Below are positions 1 through 12,200 of a stretch of DNA of 64,000 nt, one piece after another (within the stretch, counting starts at the first letter, position 1; each line of letters starts with the position of its first letter). Location: positions 124,001-188,000 of the forward strand of contig CAJNOL010000061.1 of assembly GCA_905250125.1 (NCBI GenBank). Direction: 5' to 3'. The position numbers and the translations under genes were made by a program. This DNA is from Rotaria sordida (lineage: Eukaryota; Rotifera; Eurotatoria; Philodinida; Philodinidae). Below the pieces are notes generated by a model that saw nothing but the letters and a program-made list of their open reading frames with translations, was not told the DNA's origin and did not search any database.

Positions 1-584
1 ATGAAAAAATGCATGATATATTAAAACTGAATCAATTCAAACCCACATCACATTCTTCACTCACACAAAAGGAAAAAATCATGAACACATCTTTTAAAAC
101 TAGTAGAAGAAAATGCAATCAAAAAGAACCATACCTATATCTATGTTCTACATCGTGCGCACATGCAGTTCTATACGGCCAACCTAAGATCCACAAAATA
201 AATTATCCTCTACCGTCTATAATATCACCTGTAGGTACATATAACTATGATCTCTCAAAATATCTTGCAAATATAATAAAAAAACAACCGACCATCGACA
301 TCATTTTCATATATTAGAGACTCTTTTGAATTTATAAAAATAATAAAAACTATTAGCAATAGTAATAATCAAAGAATGGTAAGTTTCGACATAGGTGACT
401 TATACACAAACATACCCATACATGAAGCTATAGAAATAACACTTGACACACTCTTCAAAAAAAGAAAAACTAACTTCACTTCCATGTAACCGTACAATAA
501 TTTAAAAAGCTTTTAGAAATAGCTGTCTGCAGAGTATCTTTTTGTTTTCAAAACACTACTTACATTCAACAAGATGACGTAGCA

Positions 585-1274
585 ATGGGTTCACCCCTTG
601 CTCCCATCTTGGCTGATCTATTTCTTTCAAAACTCGAGCTAAAAATAAACAAATTCTCAACAAACAAACCTATTATATGGAAAAGATACATTGATGACAT
701 CTTCCGTATTTTTAAGAACTCCCAAAACATTCTCAATTTTCTAACACCCATCAACAAATGGCATTCTAACATAAAATTTACTATTGAACCTGAACAAAAC
801 AATCAAATAGCATTTCTCAATGTTCTAATCATTAGAGACAAAACAACTAATGAATACATAACAACCTTATATAAGAAACCTACTAAAACTAACCTCTATT
901 TACTCTATGAGAGCAATCAGTGTCGACAGTACAAAATAGGACTAATCCGAACATTGGTCATAAGAATACTACTAATCTATTTCACTACAACATATAAAGA
1001 ATTAGAACTAAACACACTAAAAACAACATTATGTCAAAATAGGCACCCTACTCATCTAATAAATAGAGGGATACGTGAAGCCGAATGTATAGTTAAAAAG
1101 ATAGAAAATAAAAATGATTCAACACAACAATCACTAACAAAAAAGAAAATATATTTTGTTCTACCATATTACGACAATGAATCAATCATACTCTCACAAA
1201 CAATGAAACGAATACGCAAAAAATGCTACCACTATGTCACATATAAATATTCTTTCGTAAAAGTTTCTCATTAA
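585..1274 (+). pseudogene. Reverse transcriptase fragment of the Penelope-like element
   Basis: A 229-codon open stretch covers the RT palm and thumb: GSPLAPILADLFLSKLE near its start, RYIDDIF about 30 residues later and a FLNV block after that. The first residues of the domain lie upstream in another frame, interrupted by a stop near 487. The reading frame leaves the element frame near 1270, where the sequence continues one base over to about 1334 before returning. Start at 585 is only the first ATG of the open stretch, not a real initiation site. Confidence 0.85.
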
Positions 1275-1334
1275 CAAATATATTTCTTCCTATTCAAAAA
1301 GGTGTAGATGAAACAAAAAAATTGAACAAAATTA

Positions 1335-1616
1335 GTCTACAAACTTTATTGTAACGATTGTTATATAGGTGAAACGAACAGCAAAAAAACAACTAGACTA
1401 AAAGAACACCAAAAAGACATAAAAAAATTATCTGAAAAATCGAACATAGCAAAACACCTACAGCAACACCATCATTCATGTAACTTCAAAGAATCTGAAA
1501 CACTAGCCTTAGAGAGTAATTGGCACCGACGTATTACAAAAGACAGTCTATTCACAGCAGAAACACATGGAAAAGCAATTAATGATGTAAAATTCAAACT
1601 CAATAACTTCCACTAA
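1335..1616 (+). pseudogene. GIY-YIG endonuclease domain of the Penelope-like element
   Basis: Reading from 1335 gives VYKLYCNDCYIGETNSKKTT, followed by RLKEHQKDI and an H-rich segment, ending in a natural TAA at 1614-1616. The CxxC placed just before YIG, the RxxEH block and the downstream AKHLQQHHH segment fit the GIY-YIG nuclease of Penelope-like elements. It is in the same frame as the RT block but cut off from it by stops at 1272 and 1305. The domain itself is intact over 93 residues. Confidence 0.85.
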
Positions 1617-1890
1617 ACTAAATTTAAATAAAAATAATAAATAATAACCAATAAATAACACTAAAAATAATTAATAACAATAATAATCATAAACAATAAG
1701 AAGAATAACACTTAATAATAATAACAGTAATTACAAATAATAATAATTAATAATACCAAATAACAATAACTGTAAATAGTAACAATACTTGCAAATAATA
1801 ATAATGATAATAATATTAAAAAACTAATAACAATAATTGTAAATATGAACAATAATAAAAACTAATAACAAAAATAATAAAGATATATAT
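1617..1890. repeat. AAT/AATAAT-rich low-complexity tract
   Basis: Irregular runs of AAT, AATAA and AACAATAAT fill the space between the 3' end of the Penelope-like element and the foldback element. It is either the degenerate 3' tail of the retroelement or an imperfect microsatellite expanded from it. Confidence 0.7.
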
Positions 1891-1893
1891 ATA

Positions 1894-2448
1894 CAGGGTG
1901 TCCCAAAAGTCACTTTACCGAGAAACAATTCATTATCTCCACTAAAGGTGCTAGCAATCTAGTTGATTTTTTAACCGATAATAGAAGCATGTTCCTACTC
2001 TAAGTTGACATTGAAACAGCTTTACGGTGACTCTTTGTTAACTACTATTATCGATCTCAACAAAAAAATTTTACTTTTTCACGCATAGAAAAAACACAAT
2101 ATGCTTAGCAAAGGATCTTTCTAGGCATGTCTATATGAAAATAAAGTTTGAACATGTCTCTATTATTGATAAAAAAATCGTCTCGTTTGCTCGAGCTGTA
2201 GTAGAGATATTCAATTTTTTCTCGGCTGCGTCACTTTCGGATCGTCCTGTGTGCTATCCATGAAAAAGTAAATTTTTTTTTTGTTGCAATCGATAATAGT
2301 AGTTAACAAAGAGTCACCCTAACTGTTTCAATGTCAACTTAGAGTGGGAACATGTCTCTATTATCGGTTAACAAATCAACTCGTTTACTAGCACCTTTCG
2401 TGGAGATATTGAATTATTTCTCGGTAAAGTGACTTTTGGGATACCCTG
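1894..2448. mobile_element. Foldback MITE with about 200-bp terminal inverted repeats
   Basis: The left end begins CAGGGTGTCCCAAAAGTCAC and the right end is the reverse complement with one change (ending GTGACTTTTGGGATACCCTG). The similarity continues inward for about 200 bp on each side, including TTAACTACTATTATCGAT and its complement GATAATAGTAGTTAA, leaving a loop of roughly 150 bp near 2095-2250. TA flanks both ends (1892-1893 and 2449-2450), consistent with a TA target duplication. No transposase is encoded. The end sequence resembles Tc1/mariner-type MITE ends, but the family is inference. Confidence 0.85.
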
Positions 2449-2452
2449 TATA

Positions 2453-4560
2453 TAAAAATCAAGAGAACATATCATCACGAAATAAAGATAGATACAAAAA
2501 AAATCAAATTCCAACTCGAACCTTTAATTGATCGGACTATAGCTCTCGGCATATACGTGATACTATTATTACAAATCAAGGAAGGTTTTTTTTATTCCTG
2601 TGAGAAATTTACAAATTTAAGCAATTTACTCATATATTCTTTTTCATTTTGTGAGATTATGTTACATCTGACAAATTCTATTCGTAATAGTTGTTGTTCT
2701 AGATTGTCAAAGAAACTCCCTTGATACGACGAATTTTTTCAATTTGTACTGTTATTCATCTTTCCCATAATAATTATAACAGAAATAAGAATGCATTTTT
2801 CCAATCAGTTTATATTAGTGTTATTTGTAGTCAAAATGGAATCGTATTATATTAGTTTTATCACATGATTTAAAAAGAAGATTTTCGTTTATCATAATTC
2901 TATGGTCAAATTTACTCAACAAATTATAATTTATGAAACAATGATATGCTTATCTGTACATGATTAAGCCAAATTCAATTAGACTTAATAATTTATTAAG
3001 AATACTCGTCAACTTAACTTTTATATAGCTGATATTAGTCTGTTAATTTCAATAGTAATGGGTAGACATGTGATGTCTCCATAATCTTTCCTGATGTCGT
3101 TTGAATTATAATTACTACATGCTCAGTTGTACCATAGTTACTAAATTGCCCTTTTTGGCCATAGTTGCCAGGCGGTTACTTAGGGCACATTTAATCAATG
3201 GTCATTTGTACCCATAGTTACCATATGGTATCTATGTTACAGACAGACACACGTGCATCTACATTTCTAGACCCTATTCTTTCCGTCTAAGGAATAGTCG
3301 TTAAACCAATGAAACGAAGAGTAAAATGATATTTGTCGCTTTCAAGAGCATGTGTTGTATCTATTATCATTAGGAGTAGAAAAGAAGGTATGTATCAAAG
3401 ATGTATCTGACAATCCAAATAATTTTGATTTATTCATTTATTTGACATTTTTTAAAATAAATTATTTTAATTCCTGTGATAATATATCATAAGTTTATAA
3501 CAATCACAGATTGTGAGTTTCACACTTTTGCGCGTCAAAGATCGCTCTAATAAGTTTTTTCAAATAAAAATTTGAACAAAGCAAGAACATCTATAAGATC
3601 GATCAAGCGAAAGCCAATAAAACAGGCTCTCAATAGAAACATGTTTTCATAATGTACATCAAGTTAGGTTAGATTAATTCTAACCGATTATAAGATTAAA
3701 TTTTGCGAGTAGTTTTTTCATTTAGATTATTCCACGTAAAAAAATATCGTTATATACGAGTATTCCGATCAGTTTTATAAGATCAATATTTTGTTTAATC
3801 TGTTTTTTTTGTTATTTCTTTCATAGACAGATATACTTCTATGTCTATTCATACCTCCAACAATCAGTTCTCTTTCCATTCACACTACTTTCTCATATTG
3901 AATTGAGTGAAAATGGTTGTTTGATGTTGATTTATGAAAGATCAACATTTTATGAACACTCTTGGATACAGATTGTAAAGAGTATTTAGGCAATCTTACA
4001 TCGTTATGTCAGTTTTTCTGAAAATAAGTCTCTTTCTATATACATTGTCAGTAAAATGAGAGCTGCTAGTAATGGGCATGTTATAATAATGCTACTTTGT
4101 TCTGTTTCGAATATATTATATGAAAATCTTTTGAGGTGTTATTTATAGACTACAAAAGTATAGATGTCATTGGTGAGAAGTGAATCTGTTATTAATCAGA
4201 AGAAAGAAACGTCTTTTAGCTCCTCTGACAATATATCACTGTGGAAAAAAGCAATAAACTGAAAAATTCAAAACCAATTTCATTATAAACTCATTTGGTT
4301 TAGTTGCCAATCAAAGGAGAGGACAAAAATTGATCGAGTACGGTAAAGTAACGACTAGAATTTTATTGGTACATTTCATTTTTTTTCTTTGTGAAGTAAC
4401 TCATATTGTTTGGGTTCATATATTTTGTTCATTTTTTCTATGGCATAAATTCTTTAACTTGATTTTGTAAAGACTACATGATTTATTGTTTTAGATAAAT
4501 TAACCAATCAAACCTACAACATACTTTTATTTCATTGAATTTCAATACATTACCTTTACA
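2453..4560. other. Gene-free stretch upstream of the MIF-family gene
   Basis: No coding exon with plausible splice signals was recognised. A small patch at about 3129-3240 holds several copies of CCATAGTT(A/G)C. The end of the stretch has a polypyrimidine/AG acceptor (CATTACCTTTACAG at 4547-4560) directly before the MIF start, so an untranslated first exon probably lies here. Confidence 0.5.
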
Positions 4561-4565
4561 GAAGG

Positions 4566-4907
4566 ATGCCAGTTTTAGCAGTACAAACAAATGTAGCTGA
4601 CAATGAAATAACAAATGATTTTCTTAAACAACTTAGTGCAAAAGTAGCACAAGTGCTTAGCAAACCTGAAGGATATGTTGCTGTTCATATTTCATCGGGT
4701 CAAAAATTATTCTTTGGCGGTACAAATGATCCAGCTGCAGTTATGGAACTTACGTCAATCGGATTATCAGCGAATCAAACAGCTAAAATTAGTAACGAAA
4801 TTATGAGTCTTTTCGAAGAAAAACTTAATATTTCAGCAGATCGAATGTATTTGAAATTTACAAATGTAACTGGAAATATGATGGGTTGGAATAAAGCAAC
4901 ATTTTAA
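4566..4907 (+). CDS. MIF: Macrophage migration inhibitory factor (MIF) family protein
   Basis: A single coding exon of 113 residues, against about 115 for animal MIF. The start is MPVLAVQTNV, so the mature protein would expose the catalytic Pro2 used in tautomerase activity. Lys33 in SKPEGYVAVHI matches the active-site lysine. FFGGTNDPA and the C-terminal MGWNKATF match FGGSSEP and VGWNNSTF of vertebrate MIF. The CxxC redox pair at 57-60 of vertebrate MIF is absent here (AAVM). MIF proteins are small trimeric cytokines/tautomerases without a signal peptide, and none is seen. A 3' splice acceptor ends six bases before the ATG, so the 5' UTR is likely spliced. A polyadenylation signal lies about 165 bp past the stop. 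D-dopachrome tautomerase is a close alternative, but the N-terminus fits MIF better. Confidence 0.93.
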   Translation: MPVLAVQTNVADNEITNDFLKQLSAKVAQVLSKPEGYVAVHISSGQKLFFGGTNDPAAVMELTSIGLSANQTAKISNEIMSLFEEKLNISADRMYLKFTNVTGNMMGWNKATF

Positions 4908-7900
4908 AGTTTTATCTCTCTATTATGATCTATGCTAATATACAAGATCAAACGATATCCTTATTATATCTCCCTTTCTTTTCTTTTACCTTGTTTTTTT
5001 TCCTTATTGTCGATATCTATATAAACACATGTATTCCATTCTGATTCGTATGTGTATTCAGAATTAAAAAAAAATAAAGTTAGGTACATCTTTAACATTT
5101 GTTATACTTCTTGAACAAGAAAAACGTCTTCAAAATCCATTGATGATTGTACTTATTGTATAAATAGTGTATGAAAATTTTATATGTACAAGTTTATTTA
5201 GACTATTATCACTTCAACGTCCAGCAATGACTATACATCGCATAGCTATTGACTTAATTTCTTCATCATTAAATACGAATGTAATGAAAAAAAATAAATA
5301 ATCATTTAGCGGCACATATAATAGATTTAGTTATTAAATATAATCAATTTCAGCGATTAATTAAAAGTCAAGAAACAATATAAAATGAAATGCGATTGAC
5401 AGATATCGAACAATTAATTTACAGCTGCTTATTATCTTTTACTTGAATTTGTAAAACAAAGATCATTGAATGCTAATCATACTGTATGACATTTGAGTTA
5501 AGAAGAAATGAGAATTGTTTTCATGTTTAGTTTTTCTATGCATTTTATTATTATAAAAAAAAAAACAAGACCATAAAGCTTGTTTGATATAACTCAAGAA
5601 TCGTATCTTTCTAAATTTCATATTCTCAATGTATTTGAATAAGTCAGACTAGTATCATTCCGTTGTTAAATGGAGATTAAAATAAATTTTTATTAAGTTT
5701 CATACGTGACAATTAGAATTGTATAGATAATCTCAAGGTTGAAAATTATATAAAATACAAAAAATTTATTAATCTTAAGTTCTACTAGCTAAATTTCTAT
5801 AAAAAAATATTTGAATGACAGTAAGATATTCCTTAAAAACAAAAGATCAGAGCAATAGAGAGCAAAAATATTTAAAGAGATCCAAGCGGATCAAGAACAT
5901 TGGAAAGAAGATTTCGAGAGAAAATCTTTAATGAATCTTGTTAGTCCAAATAACTTCCAAACTTTTAACCGATGAATCATAAACTAAACGAATCTTCTCA
6001 GTTCATGATTTTAGAAATGTTTATGTTGAATAAAATTATGAAACACGACCTAAAAGGAGCGTTGAAATAGAGAGATAGAAATTTGAATGCGACCTTGCCT
6101 CTTTGCACAGTCCATGAAAAAAATCAATTGAATTAGTCGAATAAAATAAAAGTTTTTAAAAATAAAATAATTTTTCTTCAGTAAAAAAATTCTAATTGTA
6201 GTTTATTTTTACTAATCATTGTTATTAATTATTATTTAATACGTATAGAAAATATTCTTGACTTGCTTAGAATTTATGGAGACATAAATTTCCATCTTCA
6301 AAAGATCTTTCTTTACTTTAGATTTAGAATAATGTTTGGTGTGAATATAATTCAGGAAACGCCAACCACCTACTCACACCCGCAAACTAAATGCACAACA
6401 AGTAACTGAATCGCACAACTTACACGTTTCTTAACAGGCAAGCTGCACTAGGGCGTAGAGTTCAATGGATTAAAATCAAATTTCTAAAAAGAGTTGGAGA
6501 AACTTTTCATGACATTAACTTCTAAAAAACACCATAATCTCAGTATTCTAGCGTAAGCTAAAACGGAAAAACTCGTCTTTATTCAAAGCACTCAGTAAAA
6601 TTAAAAGAAAAACATTTTTAAACATCTTTTTTTGCCAACTACCTTATCTTAAAGATATTTTTCAGACTTAAACATGAGCAATATAGAAAGATTGATTGAT
6701 TGATTGACTTGAAATATAAAAACCTATGCATTATTTAAGGAATGAATTGGTATTTTTCCGAAAAAAAAAATTTATCATTGGAATTGATCACAGTCAATAT
6801 AATTTTTGATTAATAATCAGTTTCAAAATATTAGAAATTATTTGAATAGAGCCATAAGACATTTAATTCGTTACCGTATCTTTTTTGAACTATTGTAAGA
6901 TGAAATTTTGTATTGTCAAGTTCTTCATTCTGAAAGGTAATTAGATGGTCGATTTTTTTTCGTCATGAACTTGAATAGAATGCAATCATTCATTTCATGT
7001 CATAAGTAACTTTTCGAAACCAAAATATCAAAATATATTTGAATACATAAAATATATGTGACTTTTTTGTATGCTTTTATCAATAGATATTGAAATGGAT
7101 TATGTTGAAACCGTTTAGAAGTATAAGATGAAATCTAGCAACAAGAGTCTTTTTTTATTTTGATGTCTTATCTTGCAAATATTTTCTTTTCGAAAGAAAG
7201 TAAGTACTTTAAAATGTATTATTGGTATTAGTACTGTATGAATTATGTGTTCACACTTTTCATAAAATTAGATTCAACATTTTTGTTGATACCTGTATAG
7301 AGGTATACGTTTGACAATATTGAACTTTTAACGAGAATCTACTCTGTATAATATCTAATTTTATCTTATATTTCACATTACATTCATACAAGATTAGAAA
7401 TCATGTGACGAGATGATTATCATCGATAATAAAGATCATACAATTACTAAAACATAGTTATATTCGGATTGAATTTACAGAAGTTAAATAAAGTCATGAT
7501 TAAGAATCGAATCGAAATTAATTTTATTTATTTATTTTTTTGAACTATCCAGAATTATCGATATCTACTTTTAGCAAAGAAATATTTTCTAACAAGACAG
7601 TTACTTTTAGAAATTTCAACTGATTTTTCAGTTCAAAGACATTATTGATTATTAGCTGTAATATGTAAATAGTATCAAAACAATATTAATAATAATTAGA
7701 AATGGATTATTTTTCATTTTAACATTTCGACTGTTTTCTTAAAGCATGTTTTTGTCTTCTATTAAGTACTGGATTCGATAATTTTAATTGCGTTCTATTT
7801 TATATGATACTTTGATAATAACTTTTACACACATTCCATAAAAAAAAAAACAACACATTCTTTCTCTTTTTTTTCTTCAAGAATTTTTCTAATGTCTGTC

Positions 7901-9280
7901 ACGAACAATATGAAATTCGAGCCATCATCAATGACCATGAATTAAATCAATATATTAGAATCTTGAAGGTTATACACCAATGATCTCATTATACGCTCTT
8001 CTATCCATGTAAAAATAAGGCTGAAAACAATTGATTTCATCAGATTTTGAATCACAAAAAAAATAAATATTTTAATTTGTTAATATAACTAAAGCAAAAT
8101 TTAAATTGATTATTGACGAAATGAATCATTAATAATCGACCGTATTTTTTAATGCTTCCTCAAGGATACACTCAGAACAAGTAATAGAATGCTGATGAAT
8201 AGTTAATGCTACACCGCACAATAGACTATATAGAAAAAAAACGGGTAAAATGAGTTTTATGCTTGACAATAAATGAATAGTACGAATGTAAAAAGAAAAA
8301 TTTTAATACATCGGATTAAACTCGATTTGAATGGTAGTGATTGAATAGATTTATATTTAGATTATTTTTTGTTTTAACAAAAGGTTTCATATATTTCTAT
8401 TAGTCAGTTTTAATCTATGAAAATGGTTCAAGAGTTTTTTCATTGATTTCTGAAAATCATGACTAATCAATTATTCAGATTTTTGACGATAAAAAATTTA
8501 TTTTAATAGACTTTACATCTAAATAGTCGATTTTATCAAATTAAATATGAAATCGAATTAAATCGATTAGATAATTATTCGCTTTTTCAATCTTTTGATT
8601 CTAATCAAAAAATGCCATATTTAACTGATTTTTCGCGATTATTTTACGTACAAAAATTGATTCTAATCTGATTTCTAACAGTTTGCTTTTACATTGGTAA
8701 AAAAATCTTTTACACTTTTTTTTTTCAATAGTTTCAGATTGTAAGAACATATTAGTTAATATTGGTGCAATACGTGATAAACTCAATTTTCTTTTTTTGA
8801 AACGTCGCAATGCATTTATATTCAAAGGCATAAAAAACCATTAAAAAGAAAATAAATGTTCCTTTTTTACGACCATATCTTTTTCTTTTATCATTGATTA
8901 CGACTGTTATTATTCAGTATTTTCATCCTTTCGTCAATGTATATGCAGTGCCCTTTTCTTTTTTTGGTTATTTTTTAGTTTTACAAGGAAAGAAAGAATC
9001 AACTGAGGAGTATATTCATCTTGCCTCAAATGTGTAGTCAACTACTTAAAAAAAAGAGTACTAGGCACTGAAAATAGAGAATGGAAAGAGCCTAAAGTCA
9101 ATAAACGAAAGAGAGAGAGAGAGAAAAAAGACCAAAAAAAAAAACGAGAAGTGACGCACCTATGTATTTGTAAACGCGTCTCTCATATTAATATCATCCA
9201 GTTGGCGAACGGATTTTTTTTTTTTATATACCCGAACTGATAACACAAACCCTCAATATATCGAATATACAGAAAAACAA
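4908..9280. other. Long AT-rich gene-free stretch
   Basis: Apart from the MIF 3' UTR, nothing gene-like was found over about 4.3 kb. Open stretches are short, poor in family motifs and interrupted. Base composition is uniformly AT-rich with homopolymer runs. A short (ATTG)n run lies near 6690-6707 and a GAGA run near 9110-9124. Confidence 0.5.
5073..5078 (+). terminator. AATAAA polyadenylation signal of the MIF-family gene
   Basis: The first AATAAA hexamer downstream of the MIF stop, about 165 bp away in an A-rich context. Confidence 0.5.
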
Positions 9281-12200
9281 ATGAGCAATACAGTTGATAT
9301 GGCATCGATGCATTCTCATGAACATTCATTTCGTCCATCGGATGAAATAATTGGTAAGTCATATTAAATCGCATATTTAAATAGAATGAAGAACGTCCTT
9401 GACAAACTTTTGTTTTTGTTTTATTCATGCAAATTGATTTGATATGGCAGAAATAGAAAAAAAATATTTTTTTTTACTGTTTATTAAGATGAAAACTACT
9501 TGTTTTTTGTATTGATTGTTAATACATGACGAGGCAATCATCCAGACTGTTTTACAAATTGATATTCTGTATAATCAATAAAAATAGATACCTTCGAGAT
9601 TAGAAAGAATCTAAGAGTTTGGGCCCAGTGACAGTGGCGGATCCAGGATTTTCGAGAGAGGGTGACACTTTGTAAATTTAGCGGTGTAACCAGAATTTTA
9701 GGCTAGAGAGGCTCAGTCCCGAACGTTATTAAAAAGTGAACAAAACTAGTGCTAAATATTTTTCATTTTTTTTCGCAAAAAAGGAACTAAGGCTCTGACC
9801 TATCTGCATGAGATGCCTAATACGAATTATAATATAAATACACTCTCAGAAGTGCTTAATCATTTCGAAAATAACTAAAAAAAATAAAATATACATGCAT
9901 CCATTTAGATAAATTATTATAAAAGCTATAAATAATGAAGACTTTGCTGTAAAGTTAGGCAAAAATTTTGCTTTTCTTGCCATTTATCATTTCTGATAAC
10001 AGCTATATATGATGAAGACTTTACTATAAAGTTAGGCAAAAATTTTTACTTTTTTTGCCATTTGTCATTTATCATTTATGATAAAAGCTATAAGTGATGC
10101 AGACTTTACAGCAAAGTCTTCATGATTTATAGCTGTTATCAGAAATGATGAATGGCATAAAAAGTAAAACTTTTTCCCTAACTTTACAGTAAAGTCATCG
10201 ACATTTATAGCTTTTACAATAAATGATAAATGGCAAAAAAAAATAAAATTTTTTCCCTAACGTTACAGTAAAGTCATCACCATTTATCACGTTTATGATA
10301 AATGGCAAAAAAAAGTAAAAATTTCTGCCTAACTTTACAGTAAAGTCTTCATCATTTATAGCTTTTATAACAAATGATAAACGGCGAAAAAAGTAAAAAA
10401 TTTTGCCTAACTTTACAGTAAAGTCATCACTATTTATAGCTTTTGTCATAAATAATAAATAGCTAAAAAAGTAAAATTTTTTGCCTAGCTTTACAGTAAA
10501 GCCTCCATGATTTATGTTTTATAATTAACGATAAGTGACGAAGAAAAAGTTTTATTCTTTTGCTAACATGAGTGCTGTGTTTTTTTCTCGATCTTCATTT
10601 ATATTATAAGTCGAATTAGGCAGCTGCTCCAAATTTCTCAATAAATGATTTTCCAAAGGGAAAATCTGAACTTGTTTTTCTAGCACGAGACCCATAAGGG
10701 TGGAACAAGAATTTTCGGTAGTCTGTATAAGGTAATTTACGAGAGTATTTTGGACGAACGAATTACTTAAAAAATATATCCAGTTCAATATCCTTCTATA
10801 CACAATGGCAATGTAGACGACCATGCTTCGGCCCGTTACTAAAAGTCGTAATGAGAAATTCCAAATGAAACTTATTGAAAACAGATTCATTGTCGATCAG
10901 ATCAATAATTTGAATATAACACAAAGATTTCTCTATCTCTCTCATGAAAATATATTGAGACTACAATGACCAGATCGGAAACTTTTCATAATCAGAAATG
11001 AGTAAATAATTTTTTTCATCAGAGAAGTTAATCGATATCTCCGTTAGTTTGAAAAATTAATATTGTTCTTTCATTTTATCAAAGAAAAATATCGGATATT
11101 GCATAGGATGAACTTAAGTGTCTTGCTCACTCTGCTCAGAATAGCCTCCCAAACAAAAAACAATTCTACTTTTCATGAGAACTAAAAAATTTCTAGGGAA
11201 GGCTCAAACAATCCTGGGAAGGTGGCTCAGATCCCCCTAGTCTTCCTCGTGCTTGCTCCACTAACTTCATTTACCGATTTTATTTTCGACTTTTTACTGT
11301 TACCCAAATATTTTAAAAATTTTTTGAGTCACTTCTATTTCCACGGGGTGGCGATCGCCGAATAGCCGAAATGGTGGATCCGCCAGTGCCCAGTGATCCT
11401 TTTTCCAGAGTTATAACTATTTTATTTGGATTCTAGTTGATAGCAAAGTACTATTTGACAAAAGATCAAATTAAGAAATTTGTATCTTTTTTATAGTTTG
11501 ACCTTATCTTCATTAAAATTTTATTCGATCAATTTGAGATAGAATGTCCGTGTCTGTCGTAATTAAATCAAAATAGTTACACTCATAGTTCAATTCGAGT
11601 GAATCATTTGTTTCAAACAAGTTCGAAAAAAAAATCATCAATTTAACATTGTGATCCTATTCAGGCACTGAACGTGATCGATTTTCGATAGGTCGAGTTT
11701 CACAAAATCGTTGCAATCTACTTCCGATGCAATACTGAATTCATACTACGTTTTTCAGAGTTGAAAATTATTTGTTATGGCCACTAGAGTGAAATCTGAA
11801 TGTGAATGTTTTTTATTTTGAAAAGTATTGTTCATAAAGCTCAAAGATAGTCTAAGTACTTGAGTTACTCTCAACAAAATGCTCTTTCTTTTTTTGAATA
11901 ATGCTGATTTTGTAAAATCTACGAAACTTTGTAGATCAAACATATTCAAGTGAAAATAAAAACATGCACTTCTATATGATCGAAGTACTCATAAGAAGAA
12001 GAAAATTGGAGTCAGATTGACCGTACCATATAAAAGTATTTATTTAATATCAGTTCTGAGCAGATAATCAAAATTTTTTTGTCTAACAGAATAAATCAAA
12101 CTGCAAATGAAATCGGTATCCATTCTTTTGTGAAACTCACATATATTTTCGAAGAAAATAGTGAGTGCAAGTTTTAAGGTCAAGGTTTTGCAGCTCCCCA

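Larger units (their letters stand above)
1..1616 (+). mobile_element. Penelope-like retroelement, 5'-truncated by the window edge and decayed
   Basis: Three coding blocks in shifting frames make one element. Block 1 (about 9-317) carries the LYGQPKIHK motif typical of the Penelope-like reverse transcriptase N-terminus. Block 2 (about 373-489) reads VSFDIGDLYTNIPIHEAI, the first catalytic-Asp motif, and ends in a stop. Block 3 (585-1274) carries GSPLAPILADLF and the catalytic RYIDDIF. A GIY-YIG endonuclease follows at 1335-1616. Stops and frameshifts separate the blocks, so the copy is inactive. An AT-rich tract follows directly. Order RT then GIY-YIG is the hallmark of canonical endonuclease-positive Penelope-like elements. 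The 5' boundary lies outside the window and no terminal repeats can be judged. Confidence 0.9.

Noticed and set aside
10195-10449. 84-codon minus-strand frame with repeated DDFTVKLG peptides
   Set aside because: It is the translation of a DNA tandem array inside a transposon, not a repeat protein.
10552-10890. 112-codon minus-strand frame as hAT transposase
   Set aside because: No hAT dimerisation or zinc-finger motif is visible; kept only as unknown sequence of the element.
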